Of a stretch of 64,000 bases of DNA, positions 52,236 through 64,000 are shown piece by piece; within the stretch, counting starts at the first letter, position 1; each line of letters starts with the position of its first letter. A program made the translations under genes and the position numbers. A model generated the notes under the pieces. The model did not search any database. It was not told the origin of the DNA and was given only the letters and a program-made list of their open reading frames with translations. The DNA comes from Urechis unicinctus (Eukaryota; Annelida; Polychaeta; Xenopneusta; Urechidae): NCBI GenBank assembly GCA_034190875.2, contig CM067353.1, positions 40,208,989-40,272,988 of the forward strand, read 5' to 3'.

Positions 52236-52370
52236 GTAAGTACAAACTTTATGGATCATATTATCGCAACAGCAAAACGGCTTATGGTCAAAAGAGAAGA
52301 AATGATATGAAATAGTGAAGACAATTTTACAACTTCGACGAATGAATCTCAACCATTATGCCCTTACCAA

Positions 52371-52372
<2 letters not shown>
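52236..52372. other. Short spacer before TA array
   Basis: Follows the gtaagtac donor-like site; no further feature is seen. Confidence 0.3.
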
Positions 52373-52602
<230 letters not shown>

Positions 52603-53059
52603 TTCCGTTTGTGGAAATGTCTATGTGATCGGATTGCATTGTAGCAAATGCTTATATACGGGTTTAGAATATATATTATGTCGCGTATTTTCCATGTAAT
52701 GCAATATATGCGCTGTCAATGCCTTGCACATAGAGATCGCCAAAAAAAACATCTTCGACACACATATCTTATCTTATTGAATGCTTTCTGGGGTTCACTT
52801 ACCAAGACATTTTTGCGAGAACCCATACATATTGTTAGCGATATATTATCTGACACCAATCATATGTGAGAAGGCTGGGGCTGAGCGGGTGGGGTGGAGA
52901 TCATCATGTTTATAGATAAAATTTTGTATCAGTTTGTTATCAGTTACAGCTGTATATAATATATTCGCTAGTATTTACAAACGAGGTTGTGCAGGATAGC
53001 AGGGTTACGCTAGCTGGAGTGAAGCAACATCGTTTCAACTGCTTTAAGGCATTGTTAAT
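52603..53059. other. Unassigned spacer
   Basis: A 73-codon plus frame (52648-52869) is present without good splice context. Otherwise nothing is seen. Confidence 0.4.
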
Positions 53060-54000
53060 GATTAAGCTGCCAGGCCACGCTGATTATATCCAGCTATGTT
53101 CTGGGTAGGTCTTTGACCACTAATGCATCGAGAAGTGACAAAACGATTACGTCATATCTTATTATTCATGTTCAAATGCAATAATTACATCATACACGGT
53201 CGTAACTTCAACGGAACAAATATGAATTCAAGGCAAAGGTATTAATAATCTACAATGCGATGCCAATAAGTTCGGCTACAGAATGCTATCGGCTGAATAT
53301 GGTTAACGTATTACCATTGCATTTGTGAATTAATGGTTAAGCCTTGGCGAGCTTTGAGCGATCGAAATAACCCTGGATAGACGTTTAGGTGGATTTAAAT
53401 CGTATTAACTACACTCTGCACAGGGACGAATGAGTGGTGTGTGCTTGACATTCGAGTGGTTAAGGTTAGTTTGAAGGGCTTTTAGAATGAGAATAGCATG
53501 CTTCGAATAGCTTATTTTTTAAAATGTATAAAAGCTTACGATACCTGATCCTTTCTTAATTCAGCCACTAAGTACTTTTAATGTTAACACCAAATGGATG
53601 CATGACGCTAATACATTTGTTTGTAATTATGTTTCGTACGTCCTATCAAATGAACTTATTTGTAAGTTATTGCCTTATTTACGACTGAAGGTGATTTAAA
53701 GTAATGCATGCTTCAGATACACAACTGTTATCTTTCAACATTGAGTTTGTGGTCTTCCTCTATAATTATAAATGTAACCGGTGAATCCAACATGGGCGTT
53801 AAAGAGATCGCCGATGTTAATGTTAGTCATTCAATACATTTTGAATACAACAGTCACTTGACGCCCACGTCCCGCATTACTTTGTGCCAGCGATACTCTC
53901 TTATAGGCAATAATAGTAGCTCCACATGCTTATTTGTTGTACAGATATCATCAAAAGCGTGCCTAACATGTAGCGGTTGCCTATACATGATGATATAATG
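53060..54000 (+). repeat. Blocks U and V
   Basis: 53060-53500 aligns with block U at 46.3-47.3 kb, missing its central 500 bases. 53325-54000 aligns with 57165-57760 through cttcctctataatt (57573 has cattcctctataatc) and gtgtaaccggt/atgtaaccggt. A 96-codon frame at 53708-53998 is broken in the partner. Confidence 0.8.
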
Positions 54001-54069
54001 CGTACTTTCTTTATCCGAAAATACATTCGCTAGAAGTAACTTAAAAAGAACAGCTGCACACATAAAGTG

Positions 54070-54870
54070 ATTGGTCAGAAGGTGATGTGAGAAAGGTTGG
54101 CGCCATGAGCTTGATATATGCAAGTACGATGACTCCCATGGGGATGAAGATTGTCTGTACTGCTGTATCTATTTAGGTTTTCTTAGAATTACTTTAGTAG
54201 TGGTATTGCAAATAAAAAGAATGATTATGTTGACTAAAATGGGCATTTGACACAAAGACGCCAATGTAATGTGGATCCTATCCAAGCAGGCTATCACAGA
54301 GCCCATATAACTAGACCAATGGATGCTGGCACAATCTCAAGATAAACATAGCGTGCTTATATCACAGGCAGAGAGTCGTCAACAGTACATTTATGTGCCC
54401 CAGGAGACTATTTAGGCTGGGGAGATATTTGCCTACTAGGGGACTATCGCTGAATGACCACGATCCGTGATAGCCTGTGTTGATCGCATGCAGCGTTAAG
54501 AACAAAGTACCAGATATACCAGAATTCACGGACCTACGTGCGACATCATAAAACCAAACCCCTACAAAAATAAGACGGAAAAGCGAATCGCATTAATTTA
54601 TATTTTGTGCTACATCATACGTTTGTGCATTATTCAGTCAGGATCATTTATCCAACTTTGATATTGGGCGCAAGATCAGCTCTTGCTGACTGCCGATTGA
54701 ATTATGTGGTGAAATTTAAGATTCTCAAGAATCAATGAATGTTAGCCTTCGACAAATGAACACATTATCAAACATTTTGACCTTTCTTTGCCATTTTGTA
54801 ATGTTATCAGTGAGATTGAGAAAAAAAAACTGGTAGCGCCGAATTTATAATAAACAGCAGAAAACGACAT
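54070..54870 (+). repeat. Blocks W and S, copy 2
   Basis: 54070-54340 aligns with 49280-49545 and 54285-54870 with 24308-24890. Shared phrases are gcctgtgttgatcgcatgca near 54472 (gcctacgttgattgcatgca at 24493) and acaggcagagagtcg near 54363. The 155-codon frame of copy 1 is interrupted here by stops and a one-base shift. Confidence 0.8.
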
Positions 54871-55029
54871 TTCGGTGTTTAATAACCTTTAACAAACCTA
54901 GGCTCGTCCAGGCGCATATCATTATAGCATGATCGTTAGGTGTGCGTGGTATTGCTCTAATTACTCAGATACATCACACTATGTTGAAGGCCTGAGTAGA
55001 CATACATGGTAATGACTCTCCAACTCATA

Positions 55030-55125
55030 CTGGTTCTCGTTTAATTATATTTAGACAGCGTAGAGACCTGAGAGGAATCTTGTTGTCAGCAATGAATGAG
55101 GATGGCGCCTGATTCATCATATATT
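55030..55125 (+). repeat. Block X, copy 2
   Basis: Matches 50565-50660, including gagacctgagaggaatc. It keeps the order W-S-X seen less completely at 49.3-50.7 kb. Confidence 0.65.
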
Positions 55126-55964
55126 CAGTTTACGACAGAATGTGGTATATATTGAAGTCCTTGGAGAGGAATATATCAGACATAGCGGCATAAAATGTGA
55201 AGATGCTGGAGCGAAAACCGCTTAGATATCAATAACCATGCGGTGTATCCCATGATAATTCCATGAATAGGTCAATTTTGACAAAGAGTCGATATTGTAA
55301 ACATGCCTCTGTGTCCCTAAGCAAACAATCAACAGATTTATCAACAGTCCCCTCAAATGACACACACTATTGACAAAGAAGTTTGTAATATGGGGCCATA
55401 ATTTATCGAATAAAATAACATCTATATTTATCACGATAAGTGTGCATCGGTTAGGACCAGCAGTAGACCCAATGCTGCCCGATCCCTTCGTAAACGTGCA
55501 TGCTACTTCTCATTGTATATGCAAGCTGTCCCAAATTTCTATTTGTGAGTGTGCAGGATACAATTTATGATGATGGCACAAGTTTGATTAAGAAATATTT
55601 CACAATTTCCGTTACCAAAAGCTGAGTTTTTAATTGCCTGGAACGCAAATGTTGTTTTAGTGATTTATCGTGGTAGCATTTGCTCTCTTCAACGCTTATT
55701 GACGTGTTGAGAGAACGCTGTGCGCAAGGATAATTGCATCTGCGCACACTCGTGCAATTCACACGATGGCCTTGAATGTCCCCGTTTTAGACTGCATTAG
55801 CAATGTTATTCAATAACCAATTAGTCTCATCCCACACAGCAATGCTCTGTGAAAGACTTCTTAAGGTGATGTATGCCGATTTGAGTTCCCATGCAGATTG
55901 CTAAAAGTATTGGAGTGTTTATTTCCTTATTGACTCATTGATTTATGATAACGCTTCCACTAGT
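55126..55964. other. Unassigned spacer before AG array
   Basis: About 840 bases with frames up to 70 codons and no repeat match. Nothing functional is supported. Confidence 0.4.
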
Positions 55965-56155
<191 letters not shown>

Positions 56156-56196
56156 CAGCCTGACAGACAGACAGAAGAGAAAATAGCCCAGGTTCA

Positions 56197-56785
56197 TAAT
56201 GTTGGCTTTAAGCAGAGACACTTGATATCTGGTGCGTAAAGTGGGGCATTTCGACCGCTTTGTTTGCAAACGTACGACCGATTACTACAGTCAATCAAGG
56301 ATTATGTCATTCTGCCATAGGTTACTCGTAATTAAAACACCCCTCTTGCTTAGATAGTTTTTTGGGGTACTTACAGTGGTCGGTTGCCTGCGTTATAAAA
56401 TGCTCACTTAAGTTCTTCTGGGAGAGAGCTAACATGGTTAGATCTAATACTACGTGTGTGGCGATTGCCTACAGATATAACCCACAATAAATCGGTGAAA
56501 TAATATCTAAAGCCATGTTTCATAATCATTCGCTGTATATTACTACTCTTCTATAGATGTATTTCTGAGCAAACTTGAGTAGATACAGCCTTGCCGCCAC
56601 TGCTGATCCTCATAGGAGTCATTGTAAGTGCATACATCACGATGAAGGAGCCTTGCTAACCGGTAACGCATTCAGGCCGATCATGTTATGTGAGTGGCCT
56701 TATAAATGTTACATTTGACCCCAGAGGATACATATTTACCATATCCGCCGCTTTGCTTATATATTTCCCTATAATGCATGCATAT
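56197..56785 (+). repeat. Block M, copy 3
   Basis: Aligns with 26268-26830 and 10738-11070. Shared phrases are ctgggagagagctaac near 56419, gtgtggcgattgcctac near 56456, gtagatacagccttg near 56579 and attcaggccgatca near 56671. Confidence 0.85.
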
Positions 56786-57164
56786 CGACTGACGTAATTG
56801 AAATATATATATTACCTTCTTAATAACTTTAATTACATTGTATGAGTCGTTACTACACTGTTTCGAGCTAATCGATGTTGCATGGGAGTGTAGTATGCAT
56901 ACTCAAGTTTTAGAAACTGTCAAGGCTTTATGCCTTGTCTTCTGGTAATTCATAAGGCATGTTATTGATAACATCCACAGACCACATATTTACCTCATTT
57001 ACATACAGTTTGTTGTTGTTAAAGCAATGAACAATGCAGATCAACCTTACATCAATGATCTGATCTCTCCTATCCAACAGGGAAATGCGATCAACTCATA
57101 GAGACCCATCTGCACAACCTAGACATCGCCTCAAGCCAGAACGTTTCATATAGCTGCATCCCAG
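56786..57164. other. Unassigned spacer
   Basis: About 380 bases between M and the V-type block. No match elsewhere and no frame of note. Confidence 0.4.
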
Positions 57165-57760
57165 TACATTCGAGTGAGTAAGATGAGTTAAAGTGAAGGG
57201 GCTTTTAGAAAGATGTGTTCCTCATTACTCTGCCGATATTTACATCAGGAACAAGAAAATACACGAGATTACAAGCAGGCTGCGTATATCACATTGTAAC
57301 TAGTTTATGGAAGCCGACGATCAATCATCAATTTAGCCTAAGGTACCTATTGTGATAAGTCAACAGAAATGCATGACCCCATAAAGTATATTTGAACACG
57401 TATCGCATTTGTGCTGTAATTATGTTTTGTTCTTTATTTCTAAAGAGCTTGTTTGTAAGTTGTTGTCTTAATTGGCCTCTGAAGGTGATTAACAGCTAAG
57501 TATGCTTATGGAAAACAACTGTTGTTTGGTTGCTTATGACTTTCATTCATCCGCATATATCGTTTTTGGCCATTCCTCTATAATCATAAGTGTAACCGGT
57601 AAACCTAACATTGCCCTTAAAAAGATCATTCAATACTTCTTGAATACAACAATTACTTAGCGCCCAATCCCCGAATTAAGGTGTGCAAGCGAAAAGCGTT
57701 TATAGGCAATAGCAGTGGTTCCACCTCGATATTGAGACCTAGCGGTGCTAGGATCTATAA
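57165..57760 (+). repeat. Block U-end and V, copy 2
   Basis: Aligns with 53325-54000, with the best match from 57400. It leads directly into the TA array and then block N. In unit 1 no V block precedes the TA array and N, so the left side of N differs between units. Confidence 0.75.
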
Positions 57761-57767
57761 TAACTTG

Positions 57768-57987
<220 letters not shown>

Positions 57988-58726
57988 GGTCGGTAACAAG
58001 TTAGGAATAGGTCTGGTATTAATCCACTCTAACTCGTTGATTTGATTCCAAAATGCTTGAATTGCTATTATGGAAGCCACACAGACTGCGATATGAGTGC
58101 ACTGTGTCATACACAAACTGTTGAAAATGACTTACAATGAATGAATAACAGGGGGTAGTGAAAAAACAGTTGTATTACTATAGTGCAAAATACATCTTCG
58201 GTTAAAAAATCATTCGGAGCAGTTAAAGGCTACTTTGAAACACCCGATTAGTGCTTCATTGCTGCGCAGCAAAAACCTTTCGCTGTAGCTGATATAAAGT
58301 TGCATATAAAATAATTTGATAATAGAAGTGTAAGTTCTGGTCATCGGGATATTCAGGGAAACAGCGCCTTATAACCGATGACTTTCGCGCAACAACGTGT
58401 GGCAAGGGAAGGTTTATTTATTGCAAGAAGTCATTTCAGGCTGCGTATATGCGCATGTGGGTACCCAAATCGTTATGAAATGTTTCAAAACCGCCCTTCC
58501 CGAAATGTCAGTTATGTATGACAGTGAAAAGTTTACATTGAATCAGTGCTACGACAGGATTATTGATTCTCCTTGAAGAAGCATACTTGACTTTGGTGTC
58601 TTATTAGAAAACAGAATGGATGTTTTGTCGCATATCGTACATTGCATAAAATAATAAGTATGGTCCTGTCACCATAAACAGCTACCTAGGTAACTCTGGA
58701 GCATTGCTCCAAACAACCATCAAATT

Positions 58727-58980
58727 AACACAGGCTATCATGGATCGCCTCATGCAACGAAAGCTCACTCGTAATCGAATATCCGGTGTACACAAATAGA
58801 CTTTCAGCGACAAATGAAAGATCTGTGGTTAGTTGCCTGCTCGTGATATATGCGCGCTTTGATTGCCCGGGGAGAATGCCAACATTGATAGGTCTAGTTA
58901 TGCGTGCATGGCGGTAGCCTATTTGAGTCCACAACACATTGGTGGCTGATTGTCAAGTGCCCATTCATTGCTTCATCATT
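58727..58980 (+). repeat. Recurrent 250-300 base module, copy inside N (B)
   Basis: The fifth copy of the module shared with the M blocks. Landmarks are aggctatcatggatcgcc near 58732, ctcgtaatcg near 58767, cggggagaatgccaac near 58868 and ggcggtagcctatttgagtc near 58910. It matches its N (A) partner much better than it matches the M copies. Confidence 0.7.
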
Positions 58981-60536
58981 CAACAGTCAACCCTATACGT
59001 AATTCTGGGAAATCGTGAAATGATACAGCACTTAAGGCGATTGGAATCCCCTTTAGTGTTTCTGATTGCATCGTTAGGCAAACCACTTTATGCATGTAGT
59101 AGACATTGCTAGTGTGCCTTTTATGCTATCTCATATTTCGGAAGGCACACAAGTTTCGTAATTTAAAGTACTATGTTTAGACTCTTTGGCTGCATTACTA
59201 GCTCATTCTGCAAACAGCATTACATATCATTCTGCAAAAAATTATTTCGGTTAAGGTGTTCCTTGTGTCGGATAGAATCAATCAGTTTAAGTTGTATGAT
59301 ATATTCAGTTGATAGGCTTTTTTATGGCACGATTCGACATGGACAATCTTATACCGGAAAGTACATAACTATTTACTTTAAATTCAATAGTTTCTCGATA
59401 CTTACTCACTTGAAGGTTGAAATACGGTTACAAATGCCATCGATTTATGTAGTGAATTCCAAAACCCCCGGATAATCAACATCGATGCCGCACCTCTCTG
59501 TATTCAATGTAACATTTTACATATATATCACATAACATGATTTTATAATTAGAATGTTTTTCTATGTGCATAAACATAAATTATTTCCGACGGTTTTTAG
59601 CAAACTCTTCAAAACCATTATGAATAATACAAGACAATATATAATGTATCCTTTTAACGGCACACTTTTATTTATAAATATCTTCTCCTCACGTTGATAA
59701 ATTATATTTTGGATGTGAATAATGAAGGGAGGTATATAATCCATTACGGCTTTCAACTCTCATTTGTCTTCGCGTATATGTGCTTATTGATACTACCATG
59801 CAATTGGCTGAAGGCAATAAACGTAAGTCGCTAAGATGTTTGGTTGAATACGATTTGCTTTGCTGCAGCTAACTGCTGAAGAAACAATGTTTCTTAAGAC
59901 CCTTTGTTTTACGTTAAGAAGTTCCATTGAATCTTTCCCCGATAACATACAATGACCGACATTGTGCAACGTTTTTAATTGCATGTTTGCAGCTTATCTT
60001 GCTGTTATTACCTCTAAGATATTCTGATTGACGACTGGCAATCATTTTGCTTTCACCCATGTTTACATATGTATATCCAAATGCTTTCTGTGATAAAGGG
60101 AGTGTGCAGACAACCTACCAATTGGCTTGTACAGAATATATTCACGATAACTATCACCAATACCTAATTAACTATGTTTTTATGACTAGATAGTGCTACA
60201 TGACTAGAGTCGTTCATGCATTCGGGTGATTATTGCGACAAGTGTCTTATGTAAAGTGACCGATGTGGTTGTCAAAAACATTATTGTATTACTTGTCAAC
60301 AGTATTCTTTCAAGTTGTTTCCGATATATGCTATTGCTACAGATTATGACTGATGTCAATTTTCCTCAGCTGCCCTTTGCAGACAGTGCCATATTGGTGC
60401 AGTTACACTTGGGTACGTTTTATTTGATTGCATCCACATTAACATTAAGGCAAATAAGGGCAAATGCCATTCACAAGCTATCGCTAGAGATGCTGCAGTA
60501 GTGCTGCTGGCCGCTTTTGAGCCTAATGTTTTGCAA

Positions 60537-61147
60537 TAGAGGACGCCTTGCAAAACTAAATGAAGATGTGGTTATCATATTCTCTGCCTACTTTTCCTCA
60601 TATTTCTGCTATCATTTCGTATTCTTTGCCAAATCTTCAAATGACGTTTCTGTACCTACAAGGTGCTGTCTTTATTTACACTTAAAAATGATCAGTTGAG
60701 ACAATCGCGTGAGCGGGTTGACGCTTCCTTGCTATGGCAGCGCAACGAATATCCGTCATTTCGTTGGTTGATATGCCGTTATTATTAATGTCATTGGAGC
60801 ATCCCGTTGTGTTGTTGGGTGTCCGACACAAAACATTGGTGCGCTGTCTTGTCGCATAGAAACGTCCAAACGCATAATGATGACAGGTATTGTAGAGCTT
60901 ACATTGATGCCGGGTTCGGTGCTTAAAATGTCTAGTCTGAAACAGTGAACCATAAGCAATTGTATATGATTTTATATTGCATTGTTCACGTACTTTGTTC
61001 TGCAGCTATTCGATTTACTACAGGACATAGGTTTCCATGACTACGTGTTCATGTAGCAAATGTTAGAAAAATATACAGCTTCGTCAAATTGGAACATCAT
61101 TATGTGGAACCAACTTTCTATAGGAAGATACTCTTTGCTTGTTTGAC
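60537..61147. other. Extra 610-base segment inside N (B)
   Basis: Homology with copy A stops at gttttgca (60529-60536) and resumes at ataattatcatcctcattat (61151), where copy A has the two joined with only a few bases between. The segment has frames of 60-67 codons only, no clear terminal inverted repeats and no convincing target-site duplication. It may be a non-autonomous insertion here or a deletion in copy A. Confidence 0.55.
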
Positions 61148-61720
61148 ATCATAATTATCATCCTCATTATTCAAATTTTTCTTAACTGAGTATGATTGAT
61201 ACGCACATGCGTATCTTTAGCTAACGAATTCAAAGCACCTCGTACGATGGTAATCACCAACATAGGCTTGCTAATGACTTGCTTTAAGGCATTACAAAGC
61301 ATAATAGGGCGTCAATCTGATATCATGTAGCGAGGCTCGTATCATCTTAAAGGCTCACATTAACAGGCGGCAATCAAAAAACGTTATTCACTGGCAAACC
61401 AATAATGACTAGCTCATAGTTAAAGGTTTAAAGTAAATCAATGAACAAGATCACTATTCTGAGTGAATTTAATTGAATCCAGTTTTGGTGATAATTTACG
61501 TTCGTCAGTTAAGATGCACAATATATTTACACACGAGTCACGCAACCAACGCCTCCTATCTTAGTTTAAAACAGCTACAAATCTCCAACTAGTTGCAGTG
61601 TTTTTGTGCCGCTGAAGTACTCTGCTTGTCGTTATCATGTTACTGACTAGGGACGTATTGCACCCTCTAGCAAACCAGATAGAAAACAGCATTCATCAGG
61701 CGAGTCGAAACTGTACGATA

Positions 61721-61884
61721 AAGTCTTATAAGTGGCAATATTTTATCTAAGAAAATATTGTGTTTTTGATAGAGGCTGCGTAAGTGAAACGTGATTGAGA
61801 GTCCGCTTCGACGTTAAAATGCACTTGGCTCGATATTGAGCATCGAATGCGGGTGTCCGAATGTGGTATCAAATAACATTTGGT
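61721..61884 (+). repeat. Block P, truncated copy B
   Basis: Only the first roughly 170 bases of P remain, ending after gaatgtggtatcaaataaca. The sequence then passes directly to block Q, so the rest of P and the TA array seen in unit 1 are missing. Confidence 0.8.
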
Positions 61885-62785
61885 CTCTGATTTCCGCTGC
61901 TTAAATACCTGGTTATTGTAAATGGCTAGTAAGGGCTGTGCATTCGATTATTCACTTGTTTACTGCATTACTATTCTTCATGGTATGTACTGTGCCTGAA
62001 ATATTTTACAAGATGTCTACTCTAGAAGTCGTTAACAAAATAAAACATTTCGACTGACGATAGATCAAAGTGCTGGCTGTCAAGAAGATGCATGGTGTAA
62101 GCTGGGTGGATGCTTTTAACTGATCATCGCGTTTTATCGGTCAACGACCATGAGGTACGATAAAAGCTTTGCTGCGTTTGCATAAACACAATTTATCATT
62201 GTCTGTTAGAGGTTATGTAACGAGAAATGTCCTCCTAAACATTAGAATGAAAAAAAGTCGATGACATAGCATCTCCGATACGGATAAGATTAAACTTTAT
62301 ATGGCAATACGAAATGCTATTTAATTGGGCGATAAGAGAGGGCATCTTAATGCCTGAAATTTAAGTACTGGGTTGTCTGGAAGAAACAGCCTTAGTTAAC
62401 ACCACCCATTCTTAATGCTGATGAGATTCACTATGCAAGGAAGCCGCGGAAATTAAACGTTACGAATTGTTTACCATAATTGTCGACCATGTATGTACAA
62501 ATGCTGCTTTAAGTACCCATATTTCGTTTGTTTAGATACTGAATAGATTGGTCTATTGGTACGTTATTCACAGAGTGGTAAAACCGCGACGCGTGCTGTG
62601 GTTTTAAATTACTAGTTAATGTAAGTTAATATACAATTTAATAGTAGCATCCAAGATTAGCCAGACAACATACACCGTATTATAAACTTTCATCAAACTC
62701 TATATGCAAAAATGAACTGCTATACAGACGATTGCGTCTATAATGTTGTGACCTGAAAACCAAATTCGCCTTTCAATACCTACAG
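61885..62785 (+). repeat. Block Q, copy B
   Basis: Aligns with 20320-21177 with few gaps and with 31725-32790 more loosely. Anchors are tttcgactgacgatagatca near 62046 and cacagagtggtaaaacc near 62568. Confidence 0.9.
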
Positions 62786-62835
62786 TTAGGCATATCTGAT
62801 GTAGATATGTTTCATGACAGAACGCCGGCGTCGCA

Positions 62836-64000
62836 GTTGTCTGCACGGGATGGGTTTGACTTTGAGCATGATGCATTACAAACGGTCCTGCTGTATACTC
62901 TGCAGAACCATACAGAAAATATTAGTTTAGGCCTGATACCAGAAATTGGCTTCGAATGGGTCAGCTACATGCTTATTGCTTAGTTTTGTGCCAATTTGGA
63001 TTGCAGCCAACGGGAATATGGCGAAGTGGACCTAGCCGTTACCACAATAAGCGCATAAGCACTGGGTTTATAGGCAGCACAACGGATAGCCGTCTGGACG
63101 CCCATACGAATAATATAAAGTATGTCATGAGGCTTCTGCCTATATAAATACCCGGATATCTTCGTGATCTCATATTATTTGATACTTGAAATCAATGTCT
63201 TGCTGCGTCTTGATAACTGGTTACTTAGATATATTGTAGGGGTGTTAGTATGGCTGACCCCGAAATACAGGTTTGGCAATGAAATGGAAAAATCTAAGAA
63301 TGATAGGTAATGGTTGGGCCACGTTCAATGAAACCGTTCACAACTTCTGCAGTTCCACTATAAGTCACAAACCTTTGCACACTGTTTACACACATCTGCC
63401 TGAAGGGAAGTCTTATCGGTTAGGGAATATGCCTATGTATCAGCCAGTCAGCTGAGCTATTCAGAAAATATACATGTGATTGTTATATGCGGTTTCATAC
63501 ATACATACATATATTTATACGTATTCATATTGAAGCCGTGTGCCCTAATGTAGTGCTTGACTTTGGTATTGTTAACAACTCATTTTGCCATGCATCACAC
63601 TACAAATTGATTGCTATGGACTGCCAGCACATAGAGCTAATCACTAATATAGCAACGAGGGATCAAACTACATGCTTCGAATTGCTCGAGGCTATATGTC
63701 CTGATTCATATATTGCCGGATAACATATATTACGGGGCGACATTGCACAATAGGTGCGTAATAATCAGGTAGATGTGAATCAATTAGAACCAATATTGTG
63801 GTGTCTTCCCTGCATCGGATCCGAAAATATTGCAGAGAATTACACCGCTACAACCATGTGGCAGATGCTTTACCAATGAAATCAGTATCGTTATAACCGA
63901 TATCGAATGCATTCAGCTATTAGTCACCTATCTAATATGCTGTACGTTTGCCTATTCTACCCTTATCTTGCAAATGAAGTACATTCTGCAGCCGCCCTAT
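62836..64000 (+). repeat. Block R, copy B, cut by window end
   Basis: Collinear with 21178-22302 up to the last base of the window. It contains the 78-codon frame at 63487-63723 that pairs with 21818-22003. If the unit order holds, a further E block should follow beyond the window. Confidence 0.9.

Larger units (their letters stand above)
58090..61720 (+). repeat. Block N, copy B (segmental duplication)
   Basis: Collinear with 13895-17870. The start is marked by gagtgcactgtgtcat (58094; gagtgcacggtgtcat at 13901) and the end by ctctgcttgtcgttatcatg (61620). The stretch 58553-59360 is about 90% identical to copy A by eye; other parts are nearer 80%. Copy B lacks copy A's 15720-16500 and carries an extra 610 bases at 60537-61147. 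Frames of 100 codons (59173-59475) and 91 codons (60226-60501) are not equally open in copy A. Confidence 0.9.

Overview
The window is 64 kb of AT-rich (roughly 36-38% GC by eye, not counted) eukaryotic-type DNA with no recognisable gene, rRNA, tRNA, transposase, reverse transcriptase or CRISPR array. Outside simple repeats the open frames are short: the longest is 155 codons, about what chance gives at this base composition on six frames. Long dinucleotide arrays, absence of operon-like packing and a few good splice-site consensus sequences point to intergenic or repeat-rich nuclear DNA of an invertebrate or protist. CpG does not look strongly depleted, which argues against a vertebrate. I cannot name the lineage.

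The main structure is a patchwork of large, diverged duplicated blocks, found by reading the sequence against itself. I name them T, E, M, N, P, Q, R, S, U, V, W and X. One fairly complete unit reads M(10.74 kb)-N(13.9-17.9)-P(19.3)-Q(20.3)-R(21.2)-E(22.55-24.3)-S(24.3-24.9). A second, shortened unit reads M(26.27)-P(28.09)-Q(31.7)-E(32.87)-T(33.5-34.2). A third, cut by the window end, reads U/V/W/S/X(53.06-55.1)-M(56.2)-V(57.4)-N(58.09-61.72)-P-Q-R(62.84-64.0). On the left, 5.25-10.48 kb holds T and E in inverted orientation, so E at 8.78-10.48 and E at 22.55-24.31 form inverted arms about 12 kb apart. A smaller U/W/X set lies at 46.3-50.7 kb and is a partial sister of 53.06-55.1 kb.

Long (TA)n arrays sit at 12.5, 13.45, 19.95, 25.6, 31.1, 47.3, 52.4 and 57.8 kb, several at block edges. 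There are also (CATA)n at 11.1 kb, (CCAA)n at 50.5 kb and (AG)n/(GT)n at 56 kb.

The stretches 1-5.2, 34.2-41.8 and most of 41.8-46.3 kb show no internal duplication and nothing I recognise. The only tentative protein-coding signal is a set of exon-like segments on the + strand (42495-42731, 46654-46810, 51063-51335, 52161-52235), mostly with consensus splice sites and all compatible with phase-1 introns, plus one possible terminal exon on the - strand (39393-39635). All are low confidence. Block boundaries and identities were judged by eye and may be off by tens of bases.
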